Assembly (NCBI RefSeq): GCF_002443255.2
Contig: NW_019211457.1
Coordinates: 31,301,309 to 31,365,308 of the forward strand
Source: Varroa destructor
Lineage: Eukaryota; Arthropoda; Arachnida; Mesostigmata; Varroidae
Reading direction: 5' to 3'
Length of the DNA stretch: 64,000 nt
How positions within the stretch are numbered: position 1 is the stretch's first letter; each line of letters begins with the position of its first letter. Positions 12,509 to 24,861 of this stretch are shown piece by piece. A program made the position numbers and the translations under genes. Below the pieces are notes generated by a model. It was not told where the DNA came from. It saw only the letters and a program-made list of their open reading frames with translations, and searched no databases.

Positions 12509-12517
12509 TTTTATATA
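12509..12517 (-). promoter_or_regulatory. TATA box of the cuticle-type gene
   Basis: The minus strand reads TATATAAAA here, about 80 bp before the start codon at 12427. Transcription would be expected to begin near 12486, giving a leader of about 60 nt. A second, weaker TATA-like site (TTATATAG) lies at 12560-12553. Arthropod cuticle genes are commonly TATA-driven, which fits. If the first coding exon instead lies further upstream, this TATA box would be fortuitous. Confidence 0.45.
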
Positions 12518-13351
12518 GGTATAGGTATATACAGAACTGTATGGGGCAGAGTCTATATAACCCTATCGCGTGTTTTTCCATCAAAGGAACGTTGATATAA
12601 AATATCTATACTGTTGAACTTCTAGAATTTTTTAAATGCATTCGGGTCAAAAATTCAGTGCAGTCCGCTTTACTGGATTTTTTTCTTTGATCGAATTTTA
12701 GAAAGCAACGGAACAGCCAAGCGTTTCTTTCGCATTTAATCGAGTTCGGCTTGAACAGTAACAACTATCGCCTCTCCATTTACAAAAGTCGACATTTTTA
12801 AAGGCAAACTGAATTGAAATTGGGCTTTGTGAGAGCCATTACATTGGGTTATAGTACACGACTGCCCTGGGGCCATATGAACCAGCTGGGTCGTTTTAAA
12901 CATATATGAAGCAGAATGCAGTCTATGCTAATGTTACAGAGAAATTGAGAGAACTAACTAGCTTCAGAGTACAACTTCGTTTAATAGGAAATCATATATT
13001 AAGTTAAATTAGAGCATCGTAGTTTTGCACTCGCTGTAACCAAACATAATTGTTAAGTAACAACGTTACGCGCGGTTTTAAAATAAATTTCAGTGACTTC
13101 GCATCGTTTGGACAAAACAATATTGGCAAAATGGGTCCTACATTGTGAATAAGCATGATTTTATCTCAGAACTTACTACTACTACTAAATAATTATGTAT
13201 GCTACAATCATGCAGGTTCAGTCCGGTCAAGTAGGCTCTAGAAAGTGGCGCACACATTGTCCGAATCCAACTGAAACTCGTAGACGTGCCGATACCTATG
13301 CAGACTGTGTAGTTATAGACATGAAGTAAACGTATCAAGATCTTTAGCCTA

Positions 13352-13422
13352 TCTAACTTGGCGGTCGATGACTATAAAGCATCGGCTTGTCTAGCCATAA
13401 TCACAGTTCTTACCAAGAAAAG
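13352..13422 (+). repeat. dispersed repeat, copy 1
   Basis: It shares TCTAACTTGGCGGT and, 45 nt on, ATAATCACAG with the copy at 50067 (44 nt apart there). Partial matches lie between and after these anchors (for example GCATC and AAAAG). The matching ends within about 75 bp. In this copy one frame is open from just before 13352 to 13588 (containing SNLAVDDYKAS); in the other copy the same frame is broken. Most likely both are fragments of one old transposable element whose type is not recognisable. Confidence 0.5.
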
Positions 13423-14265
13423 GGTTTCGTTTCTAGTTCTGTTGAGCGACAATGTTCTTCTGCGCATGAATCATCAGTGGCCTGTGTGGGCCTATTGTCG
13501 GCCCATGTTACCATACTTTGCAGAGCTATATGGGCCAACGATAGAAGTGTTCTTACTTAATATTGTCTTGAAAAACAATGAATTGTAGTAGTCCCATTTC
13601 AGCGGCATAGAAAGAATTCACAAATTTAATATATAAATTCCTTTTTTCTTATTTTCAACGATAGCGTAAAACAAATTCTGGCCCATCTAACCCAGCTCTC
13701 ACCTATGCGTTTAGTTTAAAGAATCTGTCGTAGGCTTATGAACTTCTTGCGTTCGGAATGACCGCTAAGTTTCGATTGGTTTTCTAACGAGAAGCAGCTA
13801 TGTTGCAGCTTCCAACTCTAGGCTCTTAGCAGAAGAAACCGCTACTAGCGACCCAACTCTACTATGATTTCTGGAAAAGGCATTACAGTAGATCTGGGTT
13901 TTTCTTCTTACACAAAACACAGATCGTCACCATATCGTCAGTTCTGAACCACAAGTCTGTTTATATGAACAATTGGCCACAACACGTCTATCATGTTGTT
14001 CGTGTTTGTGTGTTCCATAGCAAAAATTGGTATGCATTTGCTTGATCGAAGTTCAATAGATTCAGACAACTGTAATCTTTTAATTTGGTAGTTAGTAACT
14101 CAAAAAATTTAACATACATCTTATTTTTGTAGAGTACGATAGAATTTTCTGAAACATTCAAATAATTAACATACAAAAAAAAAAAAAAAATTGACCAATG
14201 AGACTTGTTTTTGCAAAACTATAGGAAATAGAACACGACAATTTATTAAATTTTCAAAAGAAACA

Positions 14266-14286
14266 ATATATATATATATATATATA
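14266..14286. repeat. (AT)n microsatellite, 21 bp
   Basis: Pure AT array ending in ACGTATGC, about 75 bp after a run of 16 A's (14175-14190). Confidence 0.95.
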
Positions 14287-14438
14287 CGTATGCACAAACG
14301 AGCTAGTTTAATAGATAGTTATGTGATAGCGCGTGTTACAACCGCGAATTCTAGTTAGTCTTTCTTCATCGAATACGGTAGCAACCGACTACTTCTAGAA
14401 TGCTTTTCCTGAGCACCTCTTTTTTCTCTCGTCATTGC

Positions 14439-14470
14439 TATATATATATATATATAGATATATATGTATA
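14439..14470. repeat. interrupted (TA)n microsatellite
   Basis: TA array broken by GATA and GTATA at its right end. It lies about 150 bp from another AT array. Confidence 0.9.
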
Positions 14471-15700
14471 CTGCTTAGCATCTGAGCTCTCGTAGCCTAT
14501 TATTATAAGCATGTGCCCAAGTAAAATCAGCGTCAACCTATATGAGGTATTATGATAGATAACGTATACTTCCTACTAATTTTGAATTTCGAGAAATGTC
14601 TTCAACAAACAGGATATGTTGTCGATTTACCGCAAAAAAAATGTTTTGTGAGTGTCGAAGGGTCGATAGTCCATAGGAAGGGCGATTGGAGAATATTCAC
14701 TAAATTATATTGAATCCTAGTGCACGTTCATCGTTGCCAAAAGTAAAACATTAGATCCCTGGCGTTTTTCTGTCACTTTTTTGATACTGCATAGGAAATT
14801 TCCTTGGCGCTGTTGGGTGCCACCCAGATAGAAACAGTATCGGTACTAGCCTGCGTCAATTACTTTTCTTTTTTTTTTTTTATAAATTTAATTAACAGTT
14901 AGGGCAGACATCTGAAAGCAAAGGTCAATCTGATCGGAGAAAGATACCCAACTTCTCAATAATCCTAAAAACATAATTTCCACTACATTGATATGCGAAC
15001 ACAATAAGGCCATTTTGTTGTAACAGATAGGTATTTTTTTTGGGCAGGATTTGATGACTACTGTGAGGACACGCGCTCATTTGAATGCCTAGTTTCGAGA
15101 TACAACTGCTGTTCCTGCGACATGACTTCTCTTTGCGTAAAATAAGCGCGATCCTTTAATCCGTTAAACAAATAGTTCAGCGCCGTGCTCGCTCTGTCTA
15201 TTACCTCTGGATTGGCTTCTTGCTTTGATCAGTTCACTGTTTTTCTTTTATCGATAACGGTTTCTTATTGGTTGTTGTACTCTCTAGCCATTACGTTGTA
15301 CCGAAAGCCAGTACCACAATAGACAGACTGTATTTTGATTCACTTGCTCGTTTTGCATCCTATTCGACTTGAAGTTATATTCGCATTTCAATGGCGGCCG
15401 GCTTTCACCAGTACTTTGGCACAGCATAGCGATAGGAATAATGTGTAATAACAGCAAAAACGGCGATCTAACCACGAAATGACTTTTTTTTGGTTTCTCT
15501 ATTCCCCAGTTTAACCTACCACGTTCATGCTGGGAGCAGAGGACGACGATTCCGGGGAATGTTGAGCACGAAGTACGCCTGTACTGTGTATAATAGTAGT
15601 ACTATGAGTGTAATCCAAGAACGACGAACGACGTGGTATGCGGAACGGCGTACGTTATCTGTGAATGTATGTATGTACGTGCGTGAGTGTATCCGTGTGT

Positions 15701-15702
<2 letters not shown>

Positions 15703-15737
<35 letters not shown>
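15703..15737 (+). repeat. (GT)17 microsatellite with degenerate upstream tail
   Basis: Pure GT array of 35 bp, preceded by degenerate units (GTATGTATGTACGTGCGTGA) that look like mutated repeat ends. Alternating purine-pyrimidine DNA of this length can adopt Z-form. It produces artificial open frames on both strands. Confidence 0.95.
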
Positions 15738-15738
<1 letters not shown>

Positions 15739-16703
15739 AGAGACACCCAACAACAACAAACTTGAAACACAAGAAACTAGGTACGATAACGGCAGTCGAC
15801 AACAACTCGAAAAACCAAACCAAATAACCAATTAGGACAACAAGACCACCACCACACGATTCGAGCACCACGAGTGACGACGACAACAACACTGGTGTCT
15901 GACCGGGCGCCGAACCAATTTATAGACGCGCGAAAAGCTCAACAACGAACGACGCTTGATGCCCGCCAAGGAACAACCCCTTCCCAAAGCTTTATTCCCA
16001 CTTTCTCTTCGGACAAACACAGCCGGTTCTTGCGCTGCTATAATGCCAATGCTGTTGTATTGTGGTATACTGCTAATGCAGTGACTCCGGATACTCCACT
16101 GCCACAGCAGTTCAACCGGCGTTCAAATCAGCTCTGACGCTCTTTCAGACGTCAAACATTCAGCAATCGCTAAACCGACCGCCGATACATTGGTACTCCA
16201 GTAGCTGGCGTATACCAACGAGCAGGTGGCTCTGTTCCGGTTAGCGCAATAGAGTAGTTAATGGCATGGTTAGCTGCGACAACAACGACTTTGCCAGCTA
16301 CATGATGAGAAAGATAATCGAGGGAAGCAGAAAAATTCATGGATATAGCGCAATGACTACGGGGAGCTGGCAAGCGAGTGGTGTCAGCCACCGAGCCAAC
16401 TACTGCGATAGAGTGGACATGTGCGTTGTCAGCGTGTGGCGCATCGGAGCCTTACTAGATCGTCGGCGTGTGAGGGGGAGAAAAACACCGTTAGTACTTG
16501 TGTATACCAACCGTCAGCGGTGAACGAAACCGGCCATCATGAACGGATATCGCGACTCCACCTGCATGCCATACACCAGCGTACATAATATCATCGTTGA
16601 TCAATCGTGCCAGACGTGGTGTAATGCCCAGCTGCCTGCCTCAAGTTGGGTTAGATACAGCCATTAAAACTTGCGCGTGTGCGGACGTGAGTGGAAGCGT
16701 CTG

Positions 16704-16723
16704 TATCAGTGGCAAGATGGCGG
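16704..16723 (+). promoter_or_regulatory. possible initiator plus YY1-like motif
   Basis: TATCAGT, a match to the arthropod initiator core TCAGT, is followed closely by CAAGATGGCGG, a match to the YY1/Pho-type motif that often overlaps transcription or translation starts. The surroundings (about 15.5-17.5 kb) are G+C-richer than average. No first exon can be confirmed; an ATG inside the motif is followed at once by a donor-like GTAGGT. Confidence 0.2.
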
Positions 16724-18630
16724 TAGGTCAGATGCGTAGCTGCGGTGGCTTCTGCTTTTGCAACTGAACTACAAACAGCAGAAATTACTCTGCCATGCGT
16801 TGAGGCATAGCTGTGTGCACGGTGCAATGCTGTCAGGGCAGCGCTGAAAATCAGCTTGCGTTGAAGTGCGGCTGGTTGAAAGGTAGGGGGTGCGCCACCC
16901 CTAAACCATGGCCAGTCGACAGCGGGCTATCGAACAAACGAACTGCGGTCGAGCAGCTGATTGCTGCACACGCGCTATCGAACAACCGTCTCAGTCCGGC
17001 AAAAAAGCCGACGTCTGCAGTTATGCGACCGTTGCGATGGCAACAGTTAGGTGAGATCGAAACTACTAGTAGTATCACGAAGGAAACTGAATCGAACGCT
17101 GAACGTAATGAGACGAAAATTGGGGGAGGGGAGTAAATCGTACGGTCAACATGCGCGTAACGTGTATAAACCGACACTGTGTGTATAGGTCAATCGTTTT
17201 TCGTTGAGGGAACCTAACTGGGCCTACTGGTAAGCGTTAATGCGAAAGCCCAAGAGGCAATAAGAAACAACGAAAAATTTGGTCACCAAACAAGCACGAA
17301 ATGAACAGACGTTATCGGCTTTAGCATCTAAATGCATTGAATCCATAGTAACGCTGGTGGTATTGCGAGGTGCAACATTGAAAGGGTGGTCTTCATGCGG
17401 TACAACTTCAGCGGATCAATGGGGGCTAAAAGTCACAAAAAAAAAGGTGGCTGTGGTAAAAAGGGGAAAATCATTCGCACATAGCAAAGCTGGCCGTAAC
17501 ACTGTAGGCGTGTGATGTCTGCTGAACCTGACTGTTGTTGCGGCAGTTTCAATAATCAGGAAAGCTGATAGCACGGGCCGTGTTTCACGAAAGGCTGTTG
17601 TCAAACAAGGTAAGAGAATGTTTCAGTATTCTAGTTAGAAACAATTCTCGCACCGGAGCCCTTTGTAAAATGATTTGTTTTAAGAATTCTAAAAATATGA
17701 AAGAAAAAAAAACTTTACGAAAATAAGCAAAAATGCAAGAAGAATGTGAACAGCAAAAAAATTGTTGTTTCTTGTAAGTGCTATTGATTATAACCTTAAA
17801 ACTTTTTAGACAAGTTACACGTCTGGCTGCTAAACCAAGACCACGATTTTCTGTAGTGACTACTTCGGCCAGTACGGGCCATGGAAACCGCGGACACAGG
17901 AACAAACCTGCAGTCAGTCTTTGTCGGCGTAATTGAAACATTTTCAGGTGTTTTAACATCTTATTGAATGGTCGCGTTTGGAAACTATGACGCTAAATGA
18001 GCCTTGAGAAATAAAGCTCAAGGGCTAAACCGATGTGCGTAGCGTTTCATAGACGCATTGCAGATTTTGCACTTTGTATATTCTAATACTGATTTAAAAA
18101 GAAAATCCTTGTTGTTGTTGTTCTGCTTATTTGCAATCAGCGGTAAGCATTAAATCACCAATAGCTTTCTTAGATCCTGTTATGTAATTAGATAAACAGT
18201 AATTACAAGGTTTCTAAATCATGTGGCCATGTTAGATCTATACTTTGAGTGGCACGCTTAGAAAAGTGCACTGCCTATCCAGTAATTACACTGTGTGAAG
18301 CTATTTTTAGCCATTCTCACAGTCATATAACTTCATGATTTCAATGTCGCGTTGAATACAAAGCATCATTCACGGTTTTAAAAGAAAATTTTCACTAATT
18401 GCGATTTATCCATCAGTTACGTCCTAGCCAGACGAGTGCTGGATCAAGCACGTACAGCGGCTCCCGTCCAATAGTTTGAGATATGGAACATGGCAAAAGA
18501 TGACCCCCTATGGATATTTTTAACCGAATATGGCATGGTGCCAATGGATTTACGATGAACTCGCCCGAATCATAAAGCAGTATGAAGTAAACAGAATCCA
18601 GATCACACTATTAGTTTAAGCACTATTTCG

Positions 18631-19466
18631 AAAAAAAAAAAACTCTAAAATTAAAGTGACAGCAAGTGCCCAGTAAAAGATCTATGATGTCCCATAAGTA
18701 CCCGCTGGTTTCACCTCTGTATTACCTGAACAAGCATAGACTGCCAACAGCAGTATTGGCAACGGCTGTCTATGAAGTCTCCGTGATGGTGTCGTGAGTA
18801 ATAAGATTGCCTACTCAGGTTAGACGGTCTATATTCGAACGTGAAGGTAGACACACTATCTTATTTCGCGCTGAGAAGAGCCAGCCGTCTAAAGCAGTGC
18901 CGGGTCTGAAACCCAAAAGCCGTATTTAGCTGATATTGGAAGTCGTGCCACTTCAATAAAAAAAAAAAAAGTTTTCCCGAAATCTGAGGGACAGTTATTT
19001 CGGTGGCTCTGAGGGGTCGAGTCTCGCAAAACGCGAAAAAAAAAACCGTTGACTTTTATAGGCGCAAGAAACTATCCTTAACGTCGGCTGCGTGCTAGGT
19101 AATCTGTAAGAAACGTTTTCTCTAAGTAGAAATGGCAACGGATGTCGCTAGTTCTACGATAGTCAGCGTGTTCCCATGACGGTGTGGAGACCTAGAGAAG
19201 AAAAAAAAAAAGGAGAAAAAGTGGCTAAAGTTCGAAATCGAGCACGCAGACGTATTTGGTTCCGTAGTGCATAGACCCAGTCGTCTGAAGCAAAGCTCAA
19301 GTAAGACAGCACTGGGCGTAGATTCAAAACAGGTATGATTAATTCGAAATAGTAAGGCAAGTCCCCCTGTGATAGTAAAATGGTAACGAACCTTGAGCGC
19401 GGCGTATGCTACATAGCCGGAATAGATAGTGTTTTTTTTTTGTAATCGAAAGCCAGCCGTTTGATG
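18631..19466. repeat. cluster of A-tailed repeat debris
   Basis: Long A- or T-runs recur at short intervals: 18631-18642 (A12), 18958-18970 (A13), 19036-19045 (A10), 19201-19211 (A11) and 19432-19441 (T10). A short motif recurs with changes: CCAGCCGTCTAAAGC at 18881, CCAGTCGTCTGAAGC at 19278 and CCAGCCGTTTGATG at 19453. GGTCGAGTCTCGC just before the A10 run looks like a damaged B-box. This fits several SINE fragments inserted near or into one another. The boundaries of the individual copies cannot be set by eye. Confidence 0.35.
18777..18970 (+). repeat. tRNA-derived SINE with A-tail
   Basis: An A-box-like TGGTGTCGTGAG at 18787 and a B-box-like TATTCGAACG at 18832 are 45 nt apart, the usual spacing of a class I tRNA. 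The stretch between carries TTGCCTACT, often seen in tRNA-derived SINE heads. A body of about 100 bp follows (including GGGTCTGAAACCC) and the segment ends in 13 A's preceded by CAAT. Head, body and A-tail make about 190 bp, the normal size of a SINE. Acceptor-stem pairing is degraded and no flanking target duplication is obvious, so the copy is old. Confidence 0.5.
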
Positions 19467-19632
19467 TAACGCGCATTGATGGATCGGTGCGCGAAGCTAG
19501 AAACATTTAAAAAACAACGGTTAACTGGTCATTCGAAAATTCGCTCTTAACAATCGGCGGCCAAACATTGGTGGGGTATCACACACCCATTATTTTTACA
19601 CGGAGCGCGCACAATTAATAATATCAACATAC

Positions 19633-19815
19633 ATGAAAGATGCCCATATTGATTACCGGACGGTTGAGGGGAGGGAGCTAGAAATCGGTTGCTTTTTCGC
19701 ACTGAACGAGTACGTTAGTCTCCTTTCGCACGCCGATTTGATCGCTTGCGATAGACACGCGTTGGAAATCTTTTCGAACGTTTTTATGCGTGGGATGTCT
19801 GACTTTTCATTTTAA
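19633..19815 (+). CDS. hypothetical 60-residue small ORF with overlapping poly(A) signal
   Basis: An ATG-started small ORF with well-mixed codons encodes an acidic, soluble-looking peptide (MKDAHIDYRTVEGRELEIGC at its start). Its TAA stop overlaps a canonical AATAAA at 19814-19819, an unusually tight arrangement. The frame stays open for some distance upstream of the ATG, so it could be the 3' end of a last exon. No homologue is recognised. Confidence 0.2.
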   Translation: MKDAHIDYRTVEGRELEIGCFFALNEYVSLLSHADLIACDRHALEIFSNVFMRGMSDFSF

Positions 19816-20163
19816 TAAAGTCACTTTTGCCAAAAATACGCCCATTTGCGCAATTCAAAGCCGAAGGAGGCCCTGGACATTAGAAAGTTCGAGAAAATTT
19901 CATTTAATTAAATAGGTCTGACCTGACTGTGGAGCAATGGTATGCTGTTGAGCATTCAAACGACAAGGGCATGCCTCATCGCTTTACTTTACAATTGCGA
20001 TATTATGGTACGATATAGACTGATCGATCGGTACGGTACGGTATGGTTGTACATTTGACTGAGCAGGGTACGACTGAGAGGCGTCGAAGTCGATTGATCT
20101 TCATGTTTCGTACCTGTCACGCTGATTTCGTACTACCTGATCGTTGCAGTTCGTTTTGTTTAC

Positions 20164-20182
20164 GATGATGATGATGATGATG
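20164..20182. repeat. (GAT)6 microsatellite
   Basis: Six GAT units followed by GTTGCTGCG. No open frame of interest uses them. Confidence 0.9.
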
Positions 20183-23100
20183 TTGCTGCGACAAGCAAGC
20201 GTAAATATATGTACAACCCACTGGAAAAAACAGACACAAAATGAGTGAGAGGAACAATAACGACCCAAGACGATAACTGAACTATTCTAACGGCGACACG
20301 ATTGGACAAAGTGAAATATCGGGCGGGCAAACAACGAATGTCCAAGGGCATCGTAACTGGTATCGAAGTGAGTGCCAGCTTTGCTGCCGACGAGGCAGCC
20401 TGGAGGACAAGATGCCATTATCGGATGATCGAGTACTAATCAGCCGAAATGACTATGCTGATCTAACGAGGCATAGCCAGTAACAAAGTAAGCAAGCATC
20501 ATCTTTAATTACCATCAGCCGTGCCATTGCCAATGCAGAGCCAGTCGAAAGCATCTGAAGAGTAGCAGTTTACCAACGGAGAGGTAAACGTCAAGAGGCG
20601 GCAATGAAACTTGTCCATTTCGGAGTACGCAGACGCTGCCCTGTTTGTAACCCACCCTCTGTATAATTAGCGCAACTAAAAACGCGTCGCGTGCCCTACG
20701 CTATAGCGACAAATATGAATATATCGCTGGGGAAATCAACGATACTTAGGTTAGTTCACTAGTCGACGAATTCACCGTGGCTGTTATTGTATTGTTGATA
20801 TGATTTTTGCTATTTTTGTTGCTGTTCTTAAGGATGGATTGTGGTTGTCCCGCTGTCATTATTACATGTATCTGTGTATAGCCATTCATTAAAGGTCAGA
20901 TTGAGTGGTCAGTTACGAATCTTATGTACGTAAACTTCTATCTAGAGGCCGTCACGTTTCCTGTGCTTGAAACGTGTGAAACACACAATCGTTATGTTAC
21001 GCGGAATTGACTATGGAAAGTACATGTCGATCGTACCAGTAGGAAAGACTTCCACACAAAGCACAGGCTTCAGTTTTGTTTAGATGTAATTGGCTTTTTT
21101 ATTACCTAGAAATAATTAAGACTTTTTTATTGCATGGACGCACCGATTGGTTACGACAGCAATAAATCGATCGATAGCGTTAAACAGCTTTAATTAGAGA
21201 TAGTGATATGGGTCCGAAAACCCAGAACAAAAAAAATAAAAGGGGTCGTTTTCTTGAGCAATGCTCATCGGACGTCGAACTCGAGACATCTATATTAATT
21301 ATAATGCTCATTTCTTCATGCACATGGAGTTCTTTATTGTTTGTTCTTTAAGTCTAATACTGGTAGATTGGGATAGTGAAACCGGAAATTCTTATTTACC
21401 ATAAAAGCTGATAAGGAACCTTCGTCGTTAAAAGAATAATACACAATGTTGTCGATCTGAAAACTCACTCAAATTTGGATCTACCATTTTATCTAAAACC
21501 TACGGTGTTTGTGTGTTTTATTATTTCAACAACATTTAACACTTTCATCTTCAACACAAAACCTTTTTTTTTTTCCTATAACAAGTCCCGTCAACGAAAT
21601 TTCCAAGAAATCTTATAGAGCTCATAGATTTTATACAAAACATGGTAGATGATGTCTAACCTAAACTTCGTCTTTTTTTTTTACGCTTTTTGAGCTAAAG
21701 TATTGGCATTGAGAGGTTTCTACGATTAAAAACATATATATATATATAGAAAATATTTTGTGTATTACAAAACAATCTTGTGTGTGAGTTTACTACCACT
21801 CTCTGATACGAAGATCGATAGTACTGCCATCTTTCTTTATTACAGATGAACCATGAACGAGCTAATGAGATAAACATGCTAGAAGTTATGCATACTAGAG
21901 AAGTATATTGTTTTGCATATGTTATATAATGTATGCAAAATCCCCTTGGCAACGATTAGCACATATGATACAACAGCATCTTTGAGAAGCATATGAAAAT
22001 GCACCAAAGGGGTTCGACTCCCAAGCGTAAGTCTGCTGTCTCTACGTTGCCGTTGCTTTATGGGTTGACACTGTTACATCGGTGACCCTCCAGATCAATC
22101 TACCCCGGGTTTATTGTTACATGTCGAATGCTCGCCTAGAATAATTGTGGTATATACCTTGCCAGTCGATTACATAAGCGAGCAGCCATTCATATAATAA
22201 AGGAACGTTGTAAATGATGTAAGGATCTGAAACACGAACCAGCCATGCGTCGTGTTTTAATCACCTCTAACTAATCTCTCCCGTACGACTTTTCTCATTA
22301 AGGGTCCGCCATGGCACAACGAGCACACAATACCATGGAGGATATCGATATTCAGATATAACCTGTATGGCTCATCGCGCCGATCTTCGTTTGAAACAGA
22401 AGCCGACATTGGCAGACCGTAGCGCCATCACGACACTTTTCGGCTGGGGTTACCGTGGCGTGCCGTGACGAATCCCAAATCGATCCGCGCAGCACTATTT
22501 CGAATATTATCGACGTTATTTACTAGCATGAGCACGGGTAACATGAAGACGGACGGCACCACATCCGTAGCGTTGAGTTGATACAGTGTAACGGTGTCGT
22601 ATGTTAGACGACTGCGTAGTTTACCACTACGTGATACCTTTGAAAACAATAGTTCTAAGAATACTCAATTGTTTTCGATGTCGTTGTATTTGCGTGAGCG
22701 TGTTTGTGCACTAGTACGTGTATGCACTGCCCACAAAGAAAGCAGACGTAATCTACTGATTCCATTGCCAGAGATATACTTACTATCAGTATAAATATGT
22801 GATATAGTGTTGTAACTTAGGAAACAAAAAACAGCTGATTAAATCGGGTCTCATCTACAGCTGGTGTGGCCTAGCCCTCGTTGCTGCTCATTGACTCGCC
22901 GTGGCTCACATCTCTAGCTCGACGTTATCATAATGATTACGTATAAACCTATACTACAGCTAAATCTAGTTTATTGAAAAAGCAAGTAATTTTCGTAGCT
23001 AGCCACTCTATACCGATCCGTTAAGCTATGGGAGGACTGCGTACAGGGCAAAAAAATCCGATCAGCTATTTGTACACGCTGCTATAAATACAGACTATTC

Positions 23101-23728
23101 GTTTTACTTTAACTGCGGCATTTAAGCGTAAGAAGAAGACCAATGGTTCAGACGTTATTGGCACCGTTGTTTGTCTCGTCTCGTGATTATTCAGTTATTA
23201 CTCGCCGACCGTCTTATATATAGACCGTCACACCGCAATAATGGCGCCGACACACGAATCTTAGGGCTATATTTTCAGTATTTGAACGTAAACGTATCTA
23301 ATACAACTAACTGCTGATTAACAGCGGTTTCGTGACATCTGTCAGTTATTACTAAGCGACCTTTCCAGCTATTGCCGTAGACATTACGTCGACGCGGTAC
23401 TTGTCCCTCACCGGATCTGACCTAGTTTGACACCATGGCGCTGCAGGCGCTTCGGTGGCGATAATGGATCGGGCTGGCTGTGTGATAGTAACGATGGAAA
23501 CAGCAGCCATCTCGTTAGTGGTGACCGAGTCGCTGAGTAATAATTAACTGCTGTTCCGGTTATCTAGTAAGTTTTGACAAAGTTTATTAAGAAATTTAAC
23601 GTCATCTATATTTTTTTCCTTGGCAACGCATCGTGCCATGACGGAGCCAGCCATTTTCATATGCTTGGCTAGATTTCTTGTCGTACGCCACTGTACGAAC
23701 GCACGTCCTTAACACAAGCATAATTCGA

Positions 23729-23731
<3 letters not shown>

Positions 23732-23764
<33 letters not shown>
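23732..23764. repeat. (AT)n microsatellite, 33 bp
   Basis: Uninterrupted alternating AT, flanked by TTCGACTA and AAATTTTG. Confidence 0.95.
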
Positions 23765-23769
<5 letters not shown>

Positions 23770-24607
23770 TTGTGATAATAGTGACAAGAGATGCACCTAT
23801 TCAACATGACGCGTACGAAAACGATTGGCATGATAACGAAATGATTTCCTAGTAGAGTTCCCACATAGTGCATAGAAAAATGTAATTTCCAAATAGAGCA
23901 AATCGTCTTCGTTCATTGTTTTCCTTCTGAACTTAACGTTAGTCTAGCCTAGGTGAGGTCCTCTGTGTACCTTATCGAAACTGTTTGAAAGGCTGCCACA
24001 ATGGCCTAATGATGTTAGTGGTTTGTTTGTATAGCTAGCAGCCGAAACATCTATCGCGATTTTCGTTTCTGTAGCCTTTATGTCGACGTTGCACAAGCAG
24101 GACACCATCGGATATTAGCAATAGCAATTATAGCATCAGGCCTCTAGTCTTTGTAAAGCGCTCCCCAGCGATATAAGGCAAACTTTAGTGAAGTATATGT
24201 GCAAAGAAAATGATAATGCTGCCTCCATTCGTTGTTATTACTTCCTTTGTTCGTGTACTGTTCGTTTTACGACTTTACGGTTCGAGGATTGTATGAGCAG
24301 TATTATATAAACCAAACCAGAGAACAAACTGGGTGCTGAAACCGTACTTGTTTATGATATGTCGTTTCTCAGTGTGGACATGCGCAATCAAACGGAAAGA
24401 AACAATGATACCTTCAAGCGTCACGGCATCTGCACAACATCTGTTCGAAACCTCTAAATAGTGCATAAGTTCTTGGTCAACGTATACGCCGTTGTCCCTG
24501 CTCGTGCATCCTTTAAGCGTACATTGAGACAGCGTCAGTCATCTACTCGTATTAGCCGGTCCCAAATCAATATTTACGTGTAGTTGTTATTTTGTCACCA
24601 AGGAAGA

Positions 24608-24629
24608 GTTATCTATGCGCATAGATAAC
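24608..24629. repeat. 22-bp perfect palindrome
   Basis: GTTATCTATGC is followed directly by its reverse complement with no spacer. A perfect palindrome of this length is not expected by chance in 64 kb. GATA-type TTATCT and AGATAA motifs sit in the two arms, so it also forms an inverted GATA-factor site pair. Function unknown. Confidence 0.85.
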
Positions 24630-24861
24630 GATAATCATACTTTAGGAGATTTGGCGAACTTTCAATTATTCTTCGCGGGAGATCAACAAGTTGATCTATA
24701 ATTAACGCATGAGCGAATAAACAAACGATCACACAAGCGAAAATCAAGAAGGGATATATGTCCGGAAAAGTCTTCCTAAGCTTCAGTTGTCCAAACAGTA
24801 TTTTCATGAAAAATGTATTGGCTCAATAAAATTATTCCTTCCTGTAAGGTTCTCTAAATTC

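Larger units (their letters stand above)
12600..18630. other. non-coding; G+C-richer centre
   Basis: The flanks (12.6-15.4 kb and 17.6-18.6 kb) are AT-rich with homopolymers and TA arrays. The centre (15.5-17.5 kb) is richer in G+C and CpG and shows several overlapping short open frames on both strands without protein features. It could hold a promoter or untranslated first exon; nothing more can be supported. Confidence 0.4.

Noticed and set aside
13358..13588. 76-codon plus-strand frame as a gene
   Set aside because: Overlaps the dispersed repeat whose other copy is frame-broken; more likely element debris.
15490..15892. Open frames on both strands with Val-Cys or His-Thr repeats
   Set aside because: They are translations of the GT array and its degenerate tail; the repeat alone keeps the frames open.
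22009..22022. B-box-like GGTTCGACTCC suggesting a tRNA gene
   Set aside because: T-stem pairs at only about three of five positions, the nearest A-box-like motif is too far upstream, and no acceptor stem is found.
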